Origin: Choricystis sp. odSpoLacu1
Lineage: Eukaryota; Chlorophyta; Trebouxiophyceae
Direction of reading: 5' to 3'
Length of the DNA stretch: 64,000 bases
NCBI GenBank assembly: GCA_958009055.1
Contig: OY253653.1
Span: forward strand, 62,001-126,000
Position 1 is the stretch's first letter; each line of letters opens with the position of its first letter. The notes beneath the pieces are model-generated. The model ran no database searches. It was given only the letters and a program-made list of their open reading frames with translations, and had not been told where the DNA came from. The translations under genes were made by a program, and so were the position numbers. Below, in pieces: positions 1 through 11,656 of the stretch.

Positions 1-1267
1 GGCGCGCACCTTTCGCATGGACGAAAACGCCCCGCCGCGCATCGGCCGGCTGGCCCTGCCCAAGAAAGCGTGAGTTTGTGGCGACAAGTTGGTGCTGGCC
101 AATGGCCACTCCATCATGGACGCTTCGTTGTGCGGGGTGGGAGAGGCAGGCGCACAGCCGCCCCCCGCCCCGCCCTACCAAATCGCGCTCATCGTGCCCC
201 CATGCTTTCCTCACCCCCCGCCTCACACACACACACACAGCACCCGACCCCCGCCCCCACCCGTCACACGGCGCAACCCACCAGCTGCTGCTGCTGCTCC
301 ACCGCCCTCCACCGGGTTCGACCTCCTGGACGCGCTGCCGCCGCGCCCGGCCGCCGCGCCCGCCGCGCCGTTTGCGCCGCCCCGGCCGCTGGCGGTCAAG
401 GCGGAGCAGGTGGTGGGGAAGGAGGCGGGGGGCGTGCCGGCTGTGAAAGCGGAGGCGGGGAGACCCCCACACACACCCGCACACCTCTCCCCCGCCGCGA
501 CGCCCGCGCCTACGTCCCGCCCACCCGACGCGGGCTCCACTGGCGCCGCCCCACCCACAGGCGGCCGCCTCGAAGCCGTGTTGCGCGGCTTATTGGAAAG
601 TGGGCTCATCACCCCAGGCGATGAACAGCTCAAGGGTGTGCGCGGCATGTCGGCGGGCGACGCGCGGCCGCCCCCCGCCAACCCGTTTGCTGGCGCGGCC
701 GCCCCCGCCCCGTTTGCGCTGGCGGCGACGCGCAGCAGGGCGCCTGTGGAGGATGGTGGTGACGCCGGCCTCCCGCCCGCCGCGGCTGCGCTGCTCGCGC
801 CGCGCCCGCCGCGGCGGCCGGCATCACCGGCTGCTGCTGCTCCTGCTGCCGCTGCGCCGCCACCCCCACAACCCTCCCACCCACCACCACCACCACCCTC
901 CACCACGTCTCTCCCCTGGTGGCAGCTGTTGCCCGACTTCATTCCCGTCGCCGCGCTGCGCTCTGGCTTCGACCCCCGCGGCGGCCACGCCGTCGCCATC
1001 GACTACGCGGGCCAGGCGGCCGCGTGGGCGGCTGGTGGCGCCGCCTCCGCCGGTCGCACTGAGGGTGGCGCCAGCGGCAGTGGGCGCCGCGGCGCGAACG
1101 CCGGTTTTTGGATAACCGCTGCCGGCGGCCGCAAAACCTACACCGCCGCCGACGGGCGCGAGTCCACGGGGCGGGTCGCGTACGCCGCCTCCCTGGCGGA
1201 CAAGGGGGGTGGGCGGGGGCGGGGGAAAGGGAAGCGGCGGCGCACCAAAAAGCGGCGCAAAGGGTGA
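1..1267 (+). CDS. 3' end of an unidentified Ala/Pro-rich protein gene (partial)
   Basis: The gene runs off the left edge. Reading CGC ACC TTT CGC ATG gives a first partial exon ending in LPKKA before a GTGAGT donor at about 69. A CACACACAG acceptor at 240 joins in phase to a long exon ending at the TGA at 1265-1267. That exon is mostly Ala/Pro/Gly linker (about residues 25-240 of the visible part). Two less repetitive patches follow the order of a RAMA-type domain: a helix with GLITPGDEQL, then LLPDFIPVAALRSGFDP, then GFWITAAGG. The C-terminus is strongly basic (GRGKGKRRRTKKRRKG), like a nuclear localisation or nucleic-acid-binding tail. Further introns inside the linker are possible (acceptor-like ACAG at about 558 and GCAG at about 926). 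I do not recognise the family; the RAMA idea is tentative. Confidence 0.5.
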
Positions 1268-1348
1268 GAGGTGCGTGTTTTTCCAGTGTTTTCTGTGTGA
1301 TTTTCGCGCGCTTTGCTTCGTTTTTCGCTCGTAATTTACACAGCGCGT

Positions 1349-1364
1349 GGGGGGGGGGGGGGGG
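1349..1364. repeat. G16 homopolymer in the intergenic region
   Basis: A run of 16 G follows the stop codon of the first gene, in the spacer shared by two converging genes. It is one of many long G or C runs in this window and a likely site of length error or polymorphism. Confidence 0.9.
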
Positions 1365-1528
1365 CAAAAAAGGGACCAACAAAACGGGGGGAAAAGAAAA
1401 AAGAGCGTCCTGGGGGTCCCGACGCGTGTCGCGTGGGGACCCACAGCCCACGCCCCAAAGAATCACAAAACAAACAAAAAGAGAGAAAGGAGAAACACAG
1501 TGGACACACAAACTCAGACACTCATCTC

Positions 1529-2664
1529 TCACCTCACCCGGTCCGCAAACCGTTTGCGCCCCCCCCCGCTCGGCGACGGTTCCCGTGCGCTCGGCGGCAG
1601 CGCGCGCGCCGAATAAGGTCGATCCCCCCCCCTCCCCGGCCGCGGCGCCCACATGGCTGCCGCCGCTGCCGCGTCGCGCGCGGGCAGGCGCCGAGTGGGG
1701 CTCTCGGGCACGGCCCGCTCCACGGCGCGGGGGCCGCCCGGCGCGCGCGCGGCGGCCGCGCGCACGACGGCCGCGACGCGTTCGTTTTCTGCGGCCACGC
1801 GCGCGGTGAACGCGGCCGACGCGGCCGCATACGCAGCCTCACTCATGCGCCCCTTCCAGGCCAGGGCCCAGGGGGAGGTCGTGTCTGCGGGGCGGGTCTT
1901 GGGAGGGGGGGAGCCCAGGGTGGCATCGGCCAGACCCCTCGCAAGCGCCCCCTCGCGCGGCGGTGGGGCGGCCGCGGCCTCGGCGGCAGCGGCGCGCGCT
2001 GCTTCGCGCGCCGCCGCGGCGGCTGCCCGGTCGGCGGTGGCGGCGGCCACGTCGTCCGGGGTGGGGGCGACCGACGCGCGCAGGCGGTCCAGGGTGGCGG
2101 TTCGGCGGGCGGTCAGGGCGTCGAGGCGGGCCTGGTGTGGGTGGATGCGTTGGTTGGATGGTGGTCGGGGTGAGTGGTGTGAGAGGGAGTGGTGCAAGGC
2201 CGGCGCGCGGACGGGGGACAAGTGGCAAGGAGAAAAAAAAAACGGCCGTTGTTTTTTGCCTGTTGGGCTGCGTGGAAAAACGACACAGCACCCCTTCCCC
2301 AGCCACCGCCTCGGTTTTTCCCTTGCATCCCCGCCCACCAGGGCACAGTGTGACACATTGATGCGTCGTGGAGCACGTGAAAACCAGGGCCGGTGAGGAG
2401 GCGGGGCCTGTGGCTGCCCCAAAGAGAAAACAAACACGGCAACATGCGCTGATGCGAACCACGCCCGCACAGCCCCTGGCCGACCGTGGTTTGCACTGCT
2501 CAGTATGACCACCGATACGATACGTGCATTCACAACTCGCTCTCTCGCACCTGCTCAGCCGCTGCCTGGCGGTCCTCACACGACGCTGTGATGGACCAGC
2601 CCTCCACTTTCATCCTCGCATGGTGTATTTTCAGAATGGAACGCAGCACAGGGCGGTCAGACAT
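1529..2664 (-). CDS. Hypothetical Ala-rich coiled protein, two exons
   Basis: Exons are complement(2551..2664) and complement(1529..2131). The first ends in frame at CAG|GTGCGA (…QAAAEQ) and the second starts after CCACCAG with ARLDALTARR, giving 239 aa. The N-terminus MSDRPVLRSILK is followed by a continuous, highly charged helical stretch (residues about 28-110) rich in Ala, Arg and Glu, then a second helical segment with AWKGRMSEAAYAAASA. The C-terminal 50 residues are disordered and basic, ending KRFADRVR. No known domain was recognised. The 420-base intron is long for this window. Start and splice choice rest on frame continuity only. Confidence 0.5.
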
Positions 2665-2878
2665 GGTGTGTGGGACAATGAAACTGGGACAAATAAAAGG
2701 GACAAGAGGGCCACGCGGTTTGGGGCGGGCGAGACAGCGGGGGAGACGGGCAAAAAAAGGCAAAGCTCTCCTCTTGTGTGGCCGAGTCGAAGACAACTCT
2801 CTCGCGTTTTGCGCGCAGCCTGCAGCGGGCGCCCCCCCGCCAGCCCAAAATTCTCGCGCCACACACACACTCGCACAC

Positions 2879-3858
2879 ATGCCCGCCACTTCAGGTCGCG
2901 AAGGCCTCCTTGTAGCGTCCCCCTCGTCGTCGTCGTCCGCGGCGGTCCCTATTGCGCGCGATGCGGACGCGCCGCCCCCGCGCGCGGTGTCCCTGGTGAG
3001 TGCGACCTGGGAACTCCCACCTTGGCCGGACCACGGGACTATGTTCCCTCGCCTGCGTGGTTGGTCTGGGTGGGAGCGGCAGCGACGAGCGCGAGAGACA
3101 CGCGCGAACCAACACCCTTTGAATTCCTTCCCTTCACCCAGCCCACCTCCCTCGCCCTCGCCACCATACACGCCCTCTCCGCCGCAGCTTGCGTGACAGC
3201 CCTCATCGTGGGCATGGACGGCAGGTGGGCGGTCACCCCCTCCGGCGCCCGGCTGGGCTGGCTGCACGCAACCCCGGGCGCCCCCGGCGCCCCGCCCACC
3301 CCCTTGGCCGACGTTGCCGGTCCCGCCGGCCGGGTGGGTGGCTTCGTGGCCGCGGGTACCACCGCGGCAGCCGCATTGGCGGGCGTGTTTGCGGCCGCCG
3401 CGGACGGCGTGGCCCCGGGGAGCGGGCGCGTGGTGGCGGCAGTCGTGGGGTTGCCTGCGGGCGCTCTAGCCCTTGCAGGTGCTGTCACCTACTATTCGTG
3501 CGTGGCGGCGGGCGTGAGCCCCGCGGCGGGCGGCCTGCCAGTGCCGGGGTGGGCGTGGGCGCTGCCGCTGGGGGCGGGCGGCGCGTGGATAGCAACGGGA
3601 GCGGCCGCGCTCGCGACGCCGCGTGCCCGCCCAGACCCCGCCGCTGAAGCCACCACCCCCTCCATGCGCACCCGCGCCGTCGCCCTGGCCGCCCGCGCCA
3701 AGGCGCCCGCCACCGCGTGGGCCGAGCGGGCGGCCGCCAAGCGCGCGGCGCGCGTGTCGGAGAGCGCCGCCTCCGCCGATGGCGCGTGGCCCGCCCTGCC
3801 GGAGCCGCAGTCGCCGAGGGCGGGGGGGCCGCGCGGGTGGAGTATTCGGGCGGCTTAG
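2879..3858 (+). CDS. Putative four-helix (tetraspan) membrane protein
   Basis: Exons 2879..2995 and 3142..3858, joined in phase 0 between CTG|GTGAGT and CACCCAG|CCC, encode 277 aa. An acceptor-like CAG 46 bases downstream (3187) would bring in an immediate stop, so the upstream acceptor was chosen. Four hydrophobic segments are visible: ALATIHALSAAACVTALIVG, then VGGFVAAGTTAAAALAGVF, then VVAAVVGLPAGALALAGAV, then WALPLGAGGAWIATGAAA. The C-terminal ~75 residues are Arg/Ala-rich and presumably cytosolic. The N-terminus is Ser/Ala-rich without a clear signal peptide. The layout resembles the proteins at 5502-6616, 7564-8149 and 19669-20347. Function unknown; a claudin- or MARVEL-like fold is only a guess. 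Confidence 0.6.
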
Positions 3859-4087
3859 AATGGATTGTGGGGTGTGTGTTTTTGCTGCTTTTTTCCTTTT
3901 TTGCGCGTGCGTCCCACTCGGTTGTGCGCCTGTTATTTCCCTTTCTTCCGCGAGAAATCCCTGTCGCCTTTTTCATCAACGTGTGAGGGGGTGTGCTTTA
4001 GCGCGTGTGTCAAATCTGCTCGAACATGTTTTTTAAAATCAAAAAGAAAAACAGACGTCCCCACACACACCCTCTAACCCCTCTCTC

Positions 4088-4504
4088 TCACCCCGCCGAC
4101 TTGATGTACCCAAACTTACGCGCCAATTGGTACATGCCGGTGCACGCCATGGCGGCGTTGACGGACAGCAAGTTGTAGTTGACCGGCGTGATCTGCGTTG
4201 AGAAGCGGGACCAAATAATGCCAGTCGCCGTCACGGCGCACTGTTGCGGCGTGGAGATGGTCTCCGCGGGGCGGGAGAAGTCGGCGATATTGGCCAGGGT
4301 GATGCCCCACTTGAAGGTGGGGGCCCTGAGGGGTGTGTGGGGTGGAGGAGGGGGGTGTGCGTCGAGGGCGTCACCCAGGTTGCGTTGTCTCTCTCTCCTT
4401 CCCTCCCCTCCCACACACCACTCTCTCACTCACCAAAAGTGGATCGTCTTGGGGCCGGCCGGGTGGTTCCAGAAGGCGCGCGCGCGGGACGCGACGCCCG
4501 ACAT
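4088..4504 (-). CDS. MPC2: Mitochondrial pyruvate carrier subunit, MPC2-like
   Basis: The MPC heterodimer of the inner mitochondrial membrane imports pyruvate into the matrix. Exons complement(4434..4504) and complement(4088..4325) give a 102-aa protein, the usual size for this family. The junction TTT TG|GTGAGT with CTCAG|G GCC rebuilds the family hallmark FW-x-PTFKWGITLANIADFSRP. Further family residues are ETIST, ATGIIWSRFS and NYNLLSVNAAM. MPC2-type rather than MPC1-type is indicated by RPAE and the GxIWSR block. No presequence is needed in this family. The intron is about 108 bases. Identification is firm; the subunit class is inferred from memory of the family. Confidence 0.92.
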
Positions 4505-5001
4505 GCTTCGTGTGTGCGGAGGTGTGCCGAAAGAAGGGCGCAACGCACACGCAGCAAGAGGGGTCTGTGCTGGCAGCCGATGTGTTCGCCCGTGTGTGCG
4601 CTGCGTGTGGGGGAGACGGGAGAGGGGGAGGGCGTTGAAACAAGGGTGCGGGTTTGGGGGATGAGGGCGCCGCGCGTGCGCGCCCCGAACGCCCCCTTTC
4701 CTCCACGGGCCAGCGTGCGAAGGCGTGTGTGACAGCGCACACGCTAACAGGGCGCGTTGACTCGCTCGGTCGCGCACCTGTGTGGGGCGTCGGGCGAAGC
4801 GCGATTCGGGGAGACGAAAAAAGGGCGAAAAAAAAAAAAAAAAACACTGCGTCCAATCGACACACACCCGACTCTCTTTGCTGTGCTGTCGCCACACGCG
4901 TGGAGGACGCACGTGGCCTCTCGCTCCCACTCACTCTCCCCCGACACTCTCCTCTGCTTTAGCGGGGAGAAGAGGGGGACACAGGGGCAGGGCTTTCTGA
5001 G
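4505..5001. other. Divergent intergenic region (MPC2 / small ORF)
   Basis: About 500 bases separate two divergent starts and presumably hold both promoters. A pure A17 run lies near 4828. Several long reading frames cross the region, but they show no splice logic, family similarity or consistent codon use. No RNA gene seen. Confidence 0.5.
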
Positions 5002-5439
5002 ATGCCGCACCCACTCGCGGCGCTGGCTGCTTTGGCTCTGGCCAAAAAAGCGGCCGCCCTGGCCATCATCCACGCGTACGGCGTGGGGAGGCTCTATCGG
5101 CGTGCGCTGGTCCAAACGCGCCGGCTGGCGGGCTCAGTGTCGACGGCGAGGGGTGCAGCCGCGGCCGCGCGCGTCGGGTGGGCGTTTCGCGTCCCCGGCC
5201 GCGTGCTGCGCGCGTTTGGGTGGACGCCCAAAGCTAGAACACCACCGCTTCAACCGCCCACGTTTGCTGCGGGCCCGGTGTGGCAGCCGCGGGCGCGCCC
5301 GCCACCGCCGCTGCCGTCGCCGCGCGCGCCCGCATGGGGCGGGCTCGGGAGCGCCCCCAGGAGACACTCGCCCCCCGCCCACGCCCGCGTGGTCAGTGTG
5401 GACGCGTTGTGGAGGGTGTGTGGAGTAAGACTAGTGTAG
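5002..5439 (+). CDS. Small basic hypothetical protein
   Basis: This single open frame encodes 145 aa. The N-terminus (LAALAALALAKKAAALAIIHAYGVG) is one hydrophobic or amphipathic helix that could be a membrane anchor or an organelle-targeting helix. It is followed by an Arg/Ala-rich helix and a Pro-rich tail. Only 62 bases separate its stop from that of the converging gene. There is no recognised domain, and composition is the only support, so this could be a chance frame, although its start context (GAGATGCC) and placement are reasonable. Confidence 0.35.
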   Translation: MPHPLAALAALALAKKAAALAIIHAYGVGRLYRRALVQTRRLAGSVSTARGAAAAARVGWAFRVPGRVLRAFGWTPKARTPPLQPPTFAAGPVWQPRARPPPPLPSPRAPAWGGLGSAPRRHSPPAHARVVSVDALWRVCGVRLV

Positions 5440-5501
5440 AGAGAGGAGAGAATTAGGGTTTTTTTGAAATGTTGTCGATCACACGTTGTTTCGTTGTTCA
5501 C

Positions 5502-6616
5502 TCACACTTTCGAGTCGCCCTCTTTCTTCCCACTCGCCATGCGCTGAAAGAAGCCCAGCTTGGAGGGGGGCGGCACAGCCTCCGGAGGCGGCGCCTGGGG
5601 CACGTCGTCCGACGGCCGGGACACGGCAGGCGGCGCGACCGACACGCCGCCGTCTGTGCTCCCCCCAAACGCGGACGCAGGGGCGGCGGGTCCCTCCCCC
5701 GCACTGGTGCCGGTGCCACCACCACGACTGCCGCTGCCACTGTACCCGCTGCGCGGGCGGGCGGTGGACGAAAACTTGGCCGCTGTTTTGTCCGCAGCGC
5801 TGTAGGCGCGCGCGCCGAGCGAGGCGGCGGTGTCGGGGGGCAGGTCCGCCGTGAACGGGGCCGCGGTGGCGGGTGTGGTCAGGGCGGCGGCTTGCAGGGG
5901 GCCAGGGGGTGGGGGTGGAGGCGGGGGGTAATCGTCGTCGGCGTTTTTCCTGCGGGGCGGCAACCCACACGCGAAGCACGAGGCGACAGCGAAAAGCAGA
6001 GCCGCCCCCCACCCCAAGCACAGCCCCACGTCCGGCCACGGCACAGCGGACGACGGCACCCCAAGTGGCCGCCCCGCCCGCGCGCCGAAGACGGCGAGCA
6101 GGGTGTAGGCGACCGCGAGGGAGGCGGCGAGGAGGACAGAGGCGGGGGCGGCCACCGCCGCGACGTGCGCCCCCGCGCCGCCGCACACGGTCACACCGAT
6201 GTAGATGGACGCCAGGGCGGCGGACGCCACCAGCAAGGCGGCCGCCACGATGCAGGCGATGGCGGTGCCGGCGGAGAGGGAGCGCAGGGAGGTGGCGGGG
6301 GGGGCCGCGCCGGCACCACCCCACGCCGAATAGCCGAGCCACCCCGCTTGAAACGTGTACCCCTGCCTCGCGTGCCGCGCCCAGCCAGCGTCGCCGGAGC
6401 CAATGGCCAAGGCGCACACGGAGAGGGCGGCGGCGGCGGCTAGGGTGAGGGTGAGGAGGCCGAGGCCGGCCTGAGAAGGAGGTGTGGACACGGAAAGTGA
6501 GGCGGCGGTCGTGTTTCGTCGTCGCGAAATTCAGGGCGGAGGTTGGCCCACAATCCCGCTGCCTTTCGCCCTCGGACACGTCCCCACACTCGCACCGCTC
6601 GTGCGCCGCTGCCCAT
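5502..6616 (-). CDS. Four-helix membrane protein with long cytosolic tail
   Basis: Exons complement(6596..6616) and complement(5502..6470) encode 329 aa. The 21-base first exon MGSGARA ends at GCG|GTGCGA and joins in phase 0 to AGLGLLTLTL after TTCTCAG. The long frame opens upstream with GTG, not ATG, which is why a small first exon is proposed. Four hydrophobic segments follow: residues about 8-30, 70-95 (GTAIACIVAAALLVASAALAS), 105-130, and 145-170 ending in a Cys pair before RRKN. The last 150 residues are Gly/Pro/Ser-rich and probably disordered. A degraded tandem copy lies immediately upstream at 6842-7296. Unknown function; same broad architecture as three other genes in this window. 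Confidence 0.65.
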
Positions 6617-6799
6617 GGTGTGCGGCGCGGGAGTGGTGGCGGGGAAATGGCGCGGGAGACGAGAGTTGAGAGTGCGTTTTTTGGGGTTGAATTGTCGTCT
6701 GCGAGCGAAACAGCAAAAAAAACAAAAAAAAAACTCCTCTTGTTCGCGTTCCTACATCACACAAAAACACGGCTTCACGCACGCGCGCGCGCTCAATCA

Positions 6800-6840
6800 C
6801 ATGATGGGATGACGTGCCGGCGGCACATCATCCCATCATG
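6800..6840. repeat. 20-bp near-perfect inverted repeat (hairpin)
   Basis: Two 20-base arms (6800-6819 and 6821-6840) are separated by a single G and differ from perfect complementarity at one position. The arms read CATGATGGGATGACGTGCCG and the near-complement. The hairpin sits exactly at the proximal edge of the duplicated fragment that follows, so it may mark the breakpoint or be a terminal inverted repeat of something lost. Confidence 0.95.
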
Positions 6841-6841
6841 G

Positions 6842-7296
6842 CCGGGAAACCGCAGGCAGCGCGACCGACACGCCGCCGCTGTCGCCGCTGCCGCCCCCAA
6901 AACACAGACACCGGGGCGGCGGGTCCGTCCACCGCGCTGTTGCCTGCGCCTGAACCGCCACGACTGACATGGTTGTCGTTGCCGCTGCGTGGGCGGGGGG
7001 TGGATAAAAACTTGGCGGCTGTTCTGTCAGCCGCGCTGATGGCGCGCGCGCCGAGCGACCGCCACCGGCCGGTGAGGGCCAGGGTCAGGGCGAGCGCGGT
7101 GAGGCCGACGTGTGTGGTGGGGAGGAGAGATGTGCGAGTGTGTCGAGAGGGCGAGTTGTGGAGGTGTGGGGAGAGAGGGACGAGGGAGAGAGGAAACGCG
7201 AGAGGGTTGGAAGTTGGCCATCCATGCCGCTTCCTTTAGCCCTCGAACACACGCCACACGCACCGCTCATGCACCGCAGGCCACCGTGGTAGCGTG
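6842..7296 (-). pseudogene. Truncated tandem copy of the neighbouring tetraspan gene
   Basis: Two blocks align, in the same order and orientation, with the gene at 5502-6616. Block 6850-7060 matches its C-terminal coding region (about 5620-5820): conceptual translation keeps TAAKF-S-PRPRSG, DGPAAP and GVSVA-PAVSRP, but a frameshift falls in a G run between the last two. Block about 7190-7296 matches its first-exon/intron region (about 6530-6616), including GCGGTGCG and the following TTCGAGGGC. The 700 bases encoding the four membrane helices are missing (about 130 bases instead). There is no open frame linking the parts, so this is called a pseudogene. Confidence 0.8.
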
Positions 7297-7563
7297 GGAG
7301 TGCGGGAGTGGGGGCGGGACAGGGAGAAGTGACAGTTTTTATTACAGGTCTGCGAAATAGCGAGACAGAAAAACGACCTTCCCACACCTGCTTCGAGCTT
7401 GTCCCCATCCCACCAAAAAAAAACGGCGACACACGCACATGCACGCCCACGCCCGCTCCTGTGTCGTGCTTGTACTCCCACGCGACACACCGCAGTCGCC
7501 CTTGCCGCGACACCGCTCCCCACACACGCACACAAAAAAAGGCCCGCCCCATCAATCAGTCCG

Positions 7564-8149
7564 ATGTGCAAACTCGTCAAAGGCATCCTGTCCCTGCTGA
7601 CAGCGGCGGGCGCAGCTGCCGTGGTGGTGATCACAGCCACCAAGGTAAGAAGGCGCGAGGAGTGTGTGTGGGGGGGGGGGGTGAGGAGAGGGCACGAGCA
7701 GGCGTCCCCCCACCTTCACCCCACCTCCCCCACCACCCCAGCTCCAACACTGGACCCTGGACTCCAACGCCGTCCGCGTCTCCGGCACCTGCTGGTTCTC
7801 GGCCGACCCCACGTCTCAACCTCCCTGCACCTACGCTTATACTGTGGCCGGCGTCTCCCTCGCCGCCGCCCTGGCCCTCTCCCTCCTCCTCTGCTTCACC
7901 TGCAACCTGTGCGGGTGCGGCACCTGGGTGGACGCCATCGTGGAGGGTGGGACGGCTGCGTGGTGGGGGGTGGCGGCAGGCGTGTTTGCGCGCAACGCGG
8001 CCGCGGCAGACGGGGCAGGCGTGGAAGGCTCTGAATGGCGTCAGTATGTGTTGTATGCAGCGTATGGCGAGGTGGCCGCGTTTGGGGTGATGGCGCTGCT
8101 GTCGGTGGCGCGCGGGTTGGCCGCGTGCTGTGGGCGTGGGGGGGACTGA
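7564..8149 (+). CDS. Small tetraspan-like membrane protein
   Basis: Exons 7564..7644 and 7742..8149, joined in phase 0 between AAG|GTAAGA and CCCCAG|CTC, encode 162 aa. Helix 1 is ILSLLTAAGAAAVVVITAT. An extracytosolic loop with two Cys (GTCWFSADP…PPCTY) follows, then helix 2 (VAGVSLAAALALSLLLCFT), a short C-rich turn (CNLCGCGTW), helix 3 around AWWGVAAGVFA, and helix 4 GEVAAFGVMALLSVARG. The W…C…C pattern in the first loop resembles claudin/PMP22-type tetraspans, but I would not name the family from this. It is the third such gene in 8 kb. Confidence 0.65.
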
Positions 8150-8419
8150 GAAGGGAGGGAGGTGAGCGCGAACTCTTGCTTAAGTTTTTTTTTAAACACG
8201 CGAAAGGAAAAGCTGCCTTTTCATTTGCTAACTCGTTTCTGTTTTGCTGCTGCTTTGCTTGTGATCGATCGTATTGTTTGTTTTTTCGTCGGGCGAAAAA
8301 CGGGACGAGAGGGAGCGAGAGAGAGGCGAAAAAACCGACCGCTCGAGTCGGTTTTCGTCACTCCGTCTTTCTTTCCCTCTCTCTCTCCCCCTTCCTCTCC
8401 ACGCAAAACCTACTCTTCA

Positions 8420-9803
<1,384 letters not shown>

Positions 9804-9979
9804 GGAAAGAGGGATGGATGACAAAACAACACGCGATTGTGTGTGTGTTTTATTCTTTTCTATTTGAGAGAGAGAAGAGAGAGTGGCGTGTGTGCGTGTG
9901 TTTTCACGCGCACAAAAATCGTGTGTGAGAAGAGCCAAACAAGCCGAGAGATGAACAAAAAAACAATAACAAGCAAACA

Positions 9980-11656
9980 CTAAGTCTCTGCCTCTACCAA
10001 CCGCTCCACTTCGCCCTCCACCTCGTCCACCGCCACCGCGCCCTCGGCCAGGGCGGGGCCGAAGGCGAGGTAGGCGACGGTGGCGACGTACAGAGCGGCG
10101 CCCGTCACCGCGGCCGCGCGCGCCCACCAAGGCGCTGCAGAGACAGCGTGCACGGCCGCGACCGCTGTGCCGGCATTGCATGCCATCAGCGCGGCTGCTG
10201 CCACTGCGGCGGCTGCAGTGGTCCACGGCGACGTGGCGAAATCGCCCATGACGGCACGAGACGACGTCAACCGAATGAGGGGGGCCACCGCCAACGGCAG
10301 CACCGCCGCCTGCAGCACGTTGAGGCCTTGGGCCAGGTCGTCCAGGCGGGCGGCGCCACCCGCGGCGGGGGAGAGGGCCAGGGCGAGGGCGGGGCCGACG
10401 GCGAGGGCGCGCGTTCCCGCGATCCGCGCCCACGTGGGGGTTTTCACTCGAAAGAGGCCGAGGACGAGCACCTGGCCAGCCAGGGCGCCCGCCATGGTGG
10501 CGGATTGACCGGAGGCAAGCAGGCTGACGCACCACACGGAGCGGAGGAGGGGGCCGAAGCGGGCGCCAAGGTAGTCAGCGGCGTCGGCCAACCCCGCGGA
10601 TGCCGGCAGCACGGGCGCGGGGGGGGGCGCGTCCCGCCCCGACGCAAACACGGTGACGACGAACACGTTGATGACAAAGGCGGTGGCCAGGGCGGCCGCG
10701 GCTTCCAGGGAGAAGAGGGCGATGGCGACGGAGCGCGGGGCGGAGGACCGGACGTTGGTGGTGGTGGTGGCGTCACTGTCAGTACCACTCCCACCATGCG
10801 TCGGCAGCACCAGCCACGAGTGCAGAAACAGGTTGTGCGGCATGACGGCGGCGCCCACGATGGCGAGGGCGGTGGCGGCCGCGCCACGTGGCACGCGCGG
10901 CGTGATCAATCCTGCCGCAATCTCGCCCGCAGCCGCCCCACTGTCGGCCGCCATGTAGCCAAAGGTGAAGGACATGGTGGCGATGGCCGCCACAAACAGG
11001 GCTTCCAGGCGGCGGGAGCCGGCGTCGCCGACGCAGAGGAGGGCGAAGGAAACAGCTGCTCCGACAGCCACGCCGACCCACAGCGGACAGCTGGCCAGCC
11101 CTGCCAACGCCAGGGCAGACCCTACCACCTCCTGCACGTCTGCCCCCACAATGGCGGCTTCCACGGCGAGCCACAGGAGGAAGCGGGCGGGTGGAGGATA
11201 GTAAGCGGCTGCAGCGGTGGCCAGATCTCTCCCTGTCGCCACCCCCAGCCGAATGGCCAGCGCCTGCATCGCCCACCCCAGCCCAGTAGACGCGGCCAGC
11301 AACCACAGTAGGGCGTACCCGGTGCGGGCGCCGGCTTGGAGGAGGGATTCTAGGTTGCCTGGATCCAGGAACGCAGTTGCTGCGAGAGCGCCTGGGCCCG
11401 CGAAAGCGAGCAACGCGCGCCACGAGAACCAACCCGCAGGCAGGGACGCGGGGGCGTGGGCGTCATCGGTGGGGCGGTGGGCCAGATGGGCGGCCGACAC
11501 GGGGCGGGGGAGGAGGGCTGGGTATTGGGTTGTGGGGGGTGTGGCGTGTCGGGGACGGCTGCGCATGGGAACCCCCCCCGTCGCGTCCCACCGCCTGTCC
11601 CACACGACACACGCACCATCGTCCACGCCGCTGGAGAGGCTGCGTGCGGGCCGCAT
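9980..11656 (-). CDS. NRAMP-family divalent metal transporter
   Basis: NRAMP proteins carry Mn2+, Fe2+ and other divalent metals with protons across membranes. The single exon encodes 558 aa from the ATG at 11656; the frame opens further upstream only from a GTG. The TM1 metal-site motif DPGN lies at residues 98-101 (FLDPGNLESLL) and the TM6 motif MPHN at 272-275 (AAVMPHNLFLHSW), both intact, so the known Asp/Asn/Met ligands are present. Eleven or so hydrophobic segments are visible. The loop before MFR-like segments is Thr/Ser-rich (DSDATTTTNV). The N-terminal 75 residues are basic and Pro-rich. The intronless structure contrasts with most neighbours. Which membrane it serves is not shown. 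Confidence 0.93.
   Translation of the reverse strand: MRPARSLSSGVDDGACVVWDRRWDATGGVPMRSRPRHATPPTTQYPALLPRPVSAAHLAHRPTDDAHAPASLPAGWFSWRALLAFAGPGALAATAFLDPGNLESLLQAGARTGYALLWLLAASTGLGWAMQALAIRLGVATGRDLATAAAAYYPPPARFLLWLAVEAAIVGADVQEVVGSALALAGLASCPLWVGVAVGAAVSFALLCVGDAGSRRLEALFVAAIATMSFTFGYMAADSGAAAGEIAAGLITPRVPRGAAATALAIVGAAVMPHNLFLHSWLVLPTHGGSGTDSDATTTTNVRSSAPRSVAIALFSLEAAAALATAFVINVFVVTVFASGRDAPPPAPVLPASAGLADAADYLGARFGPLLRSVWCVSLLASGQSATMAGALAGQVLVLGLFRVKTPTWARIAGTRALAVGPALALALSPAAGGAARLDDLAQGLNVLQAAVLPLAVAPLIRLTSSRAVMGDFATSPWTTAAAAVAAAALMACNAGTAVAAVHAVSAAPWWARAAAVTGAALYVATVAYLAFGPALAEGAVAVDEVEGEVERLVEAET

Noticed and set aside
89..240. Open frame continuing upstream of 241 in the first gene (MVLANGHSIMDASLC…)
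   Set aside because: A GTGAGT donor at 69 and a CACACACAG acceptor at 240 make this intron sequence, although its peptide looks partly protein-like; an alternative internal exon cannot be excluded.
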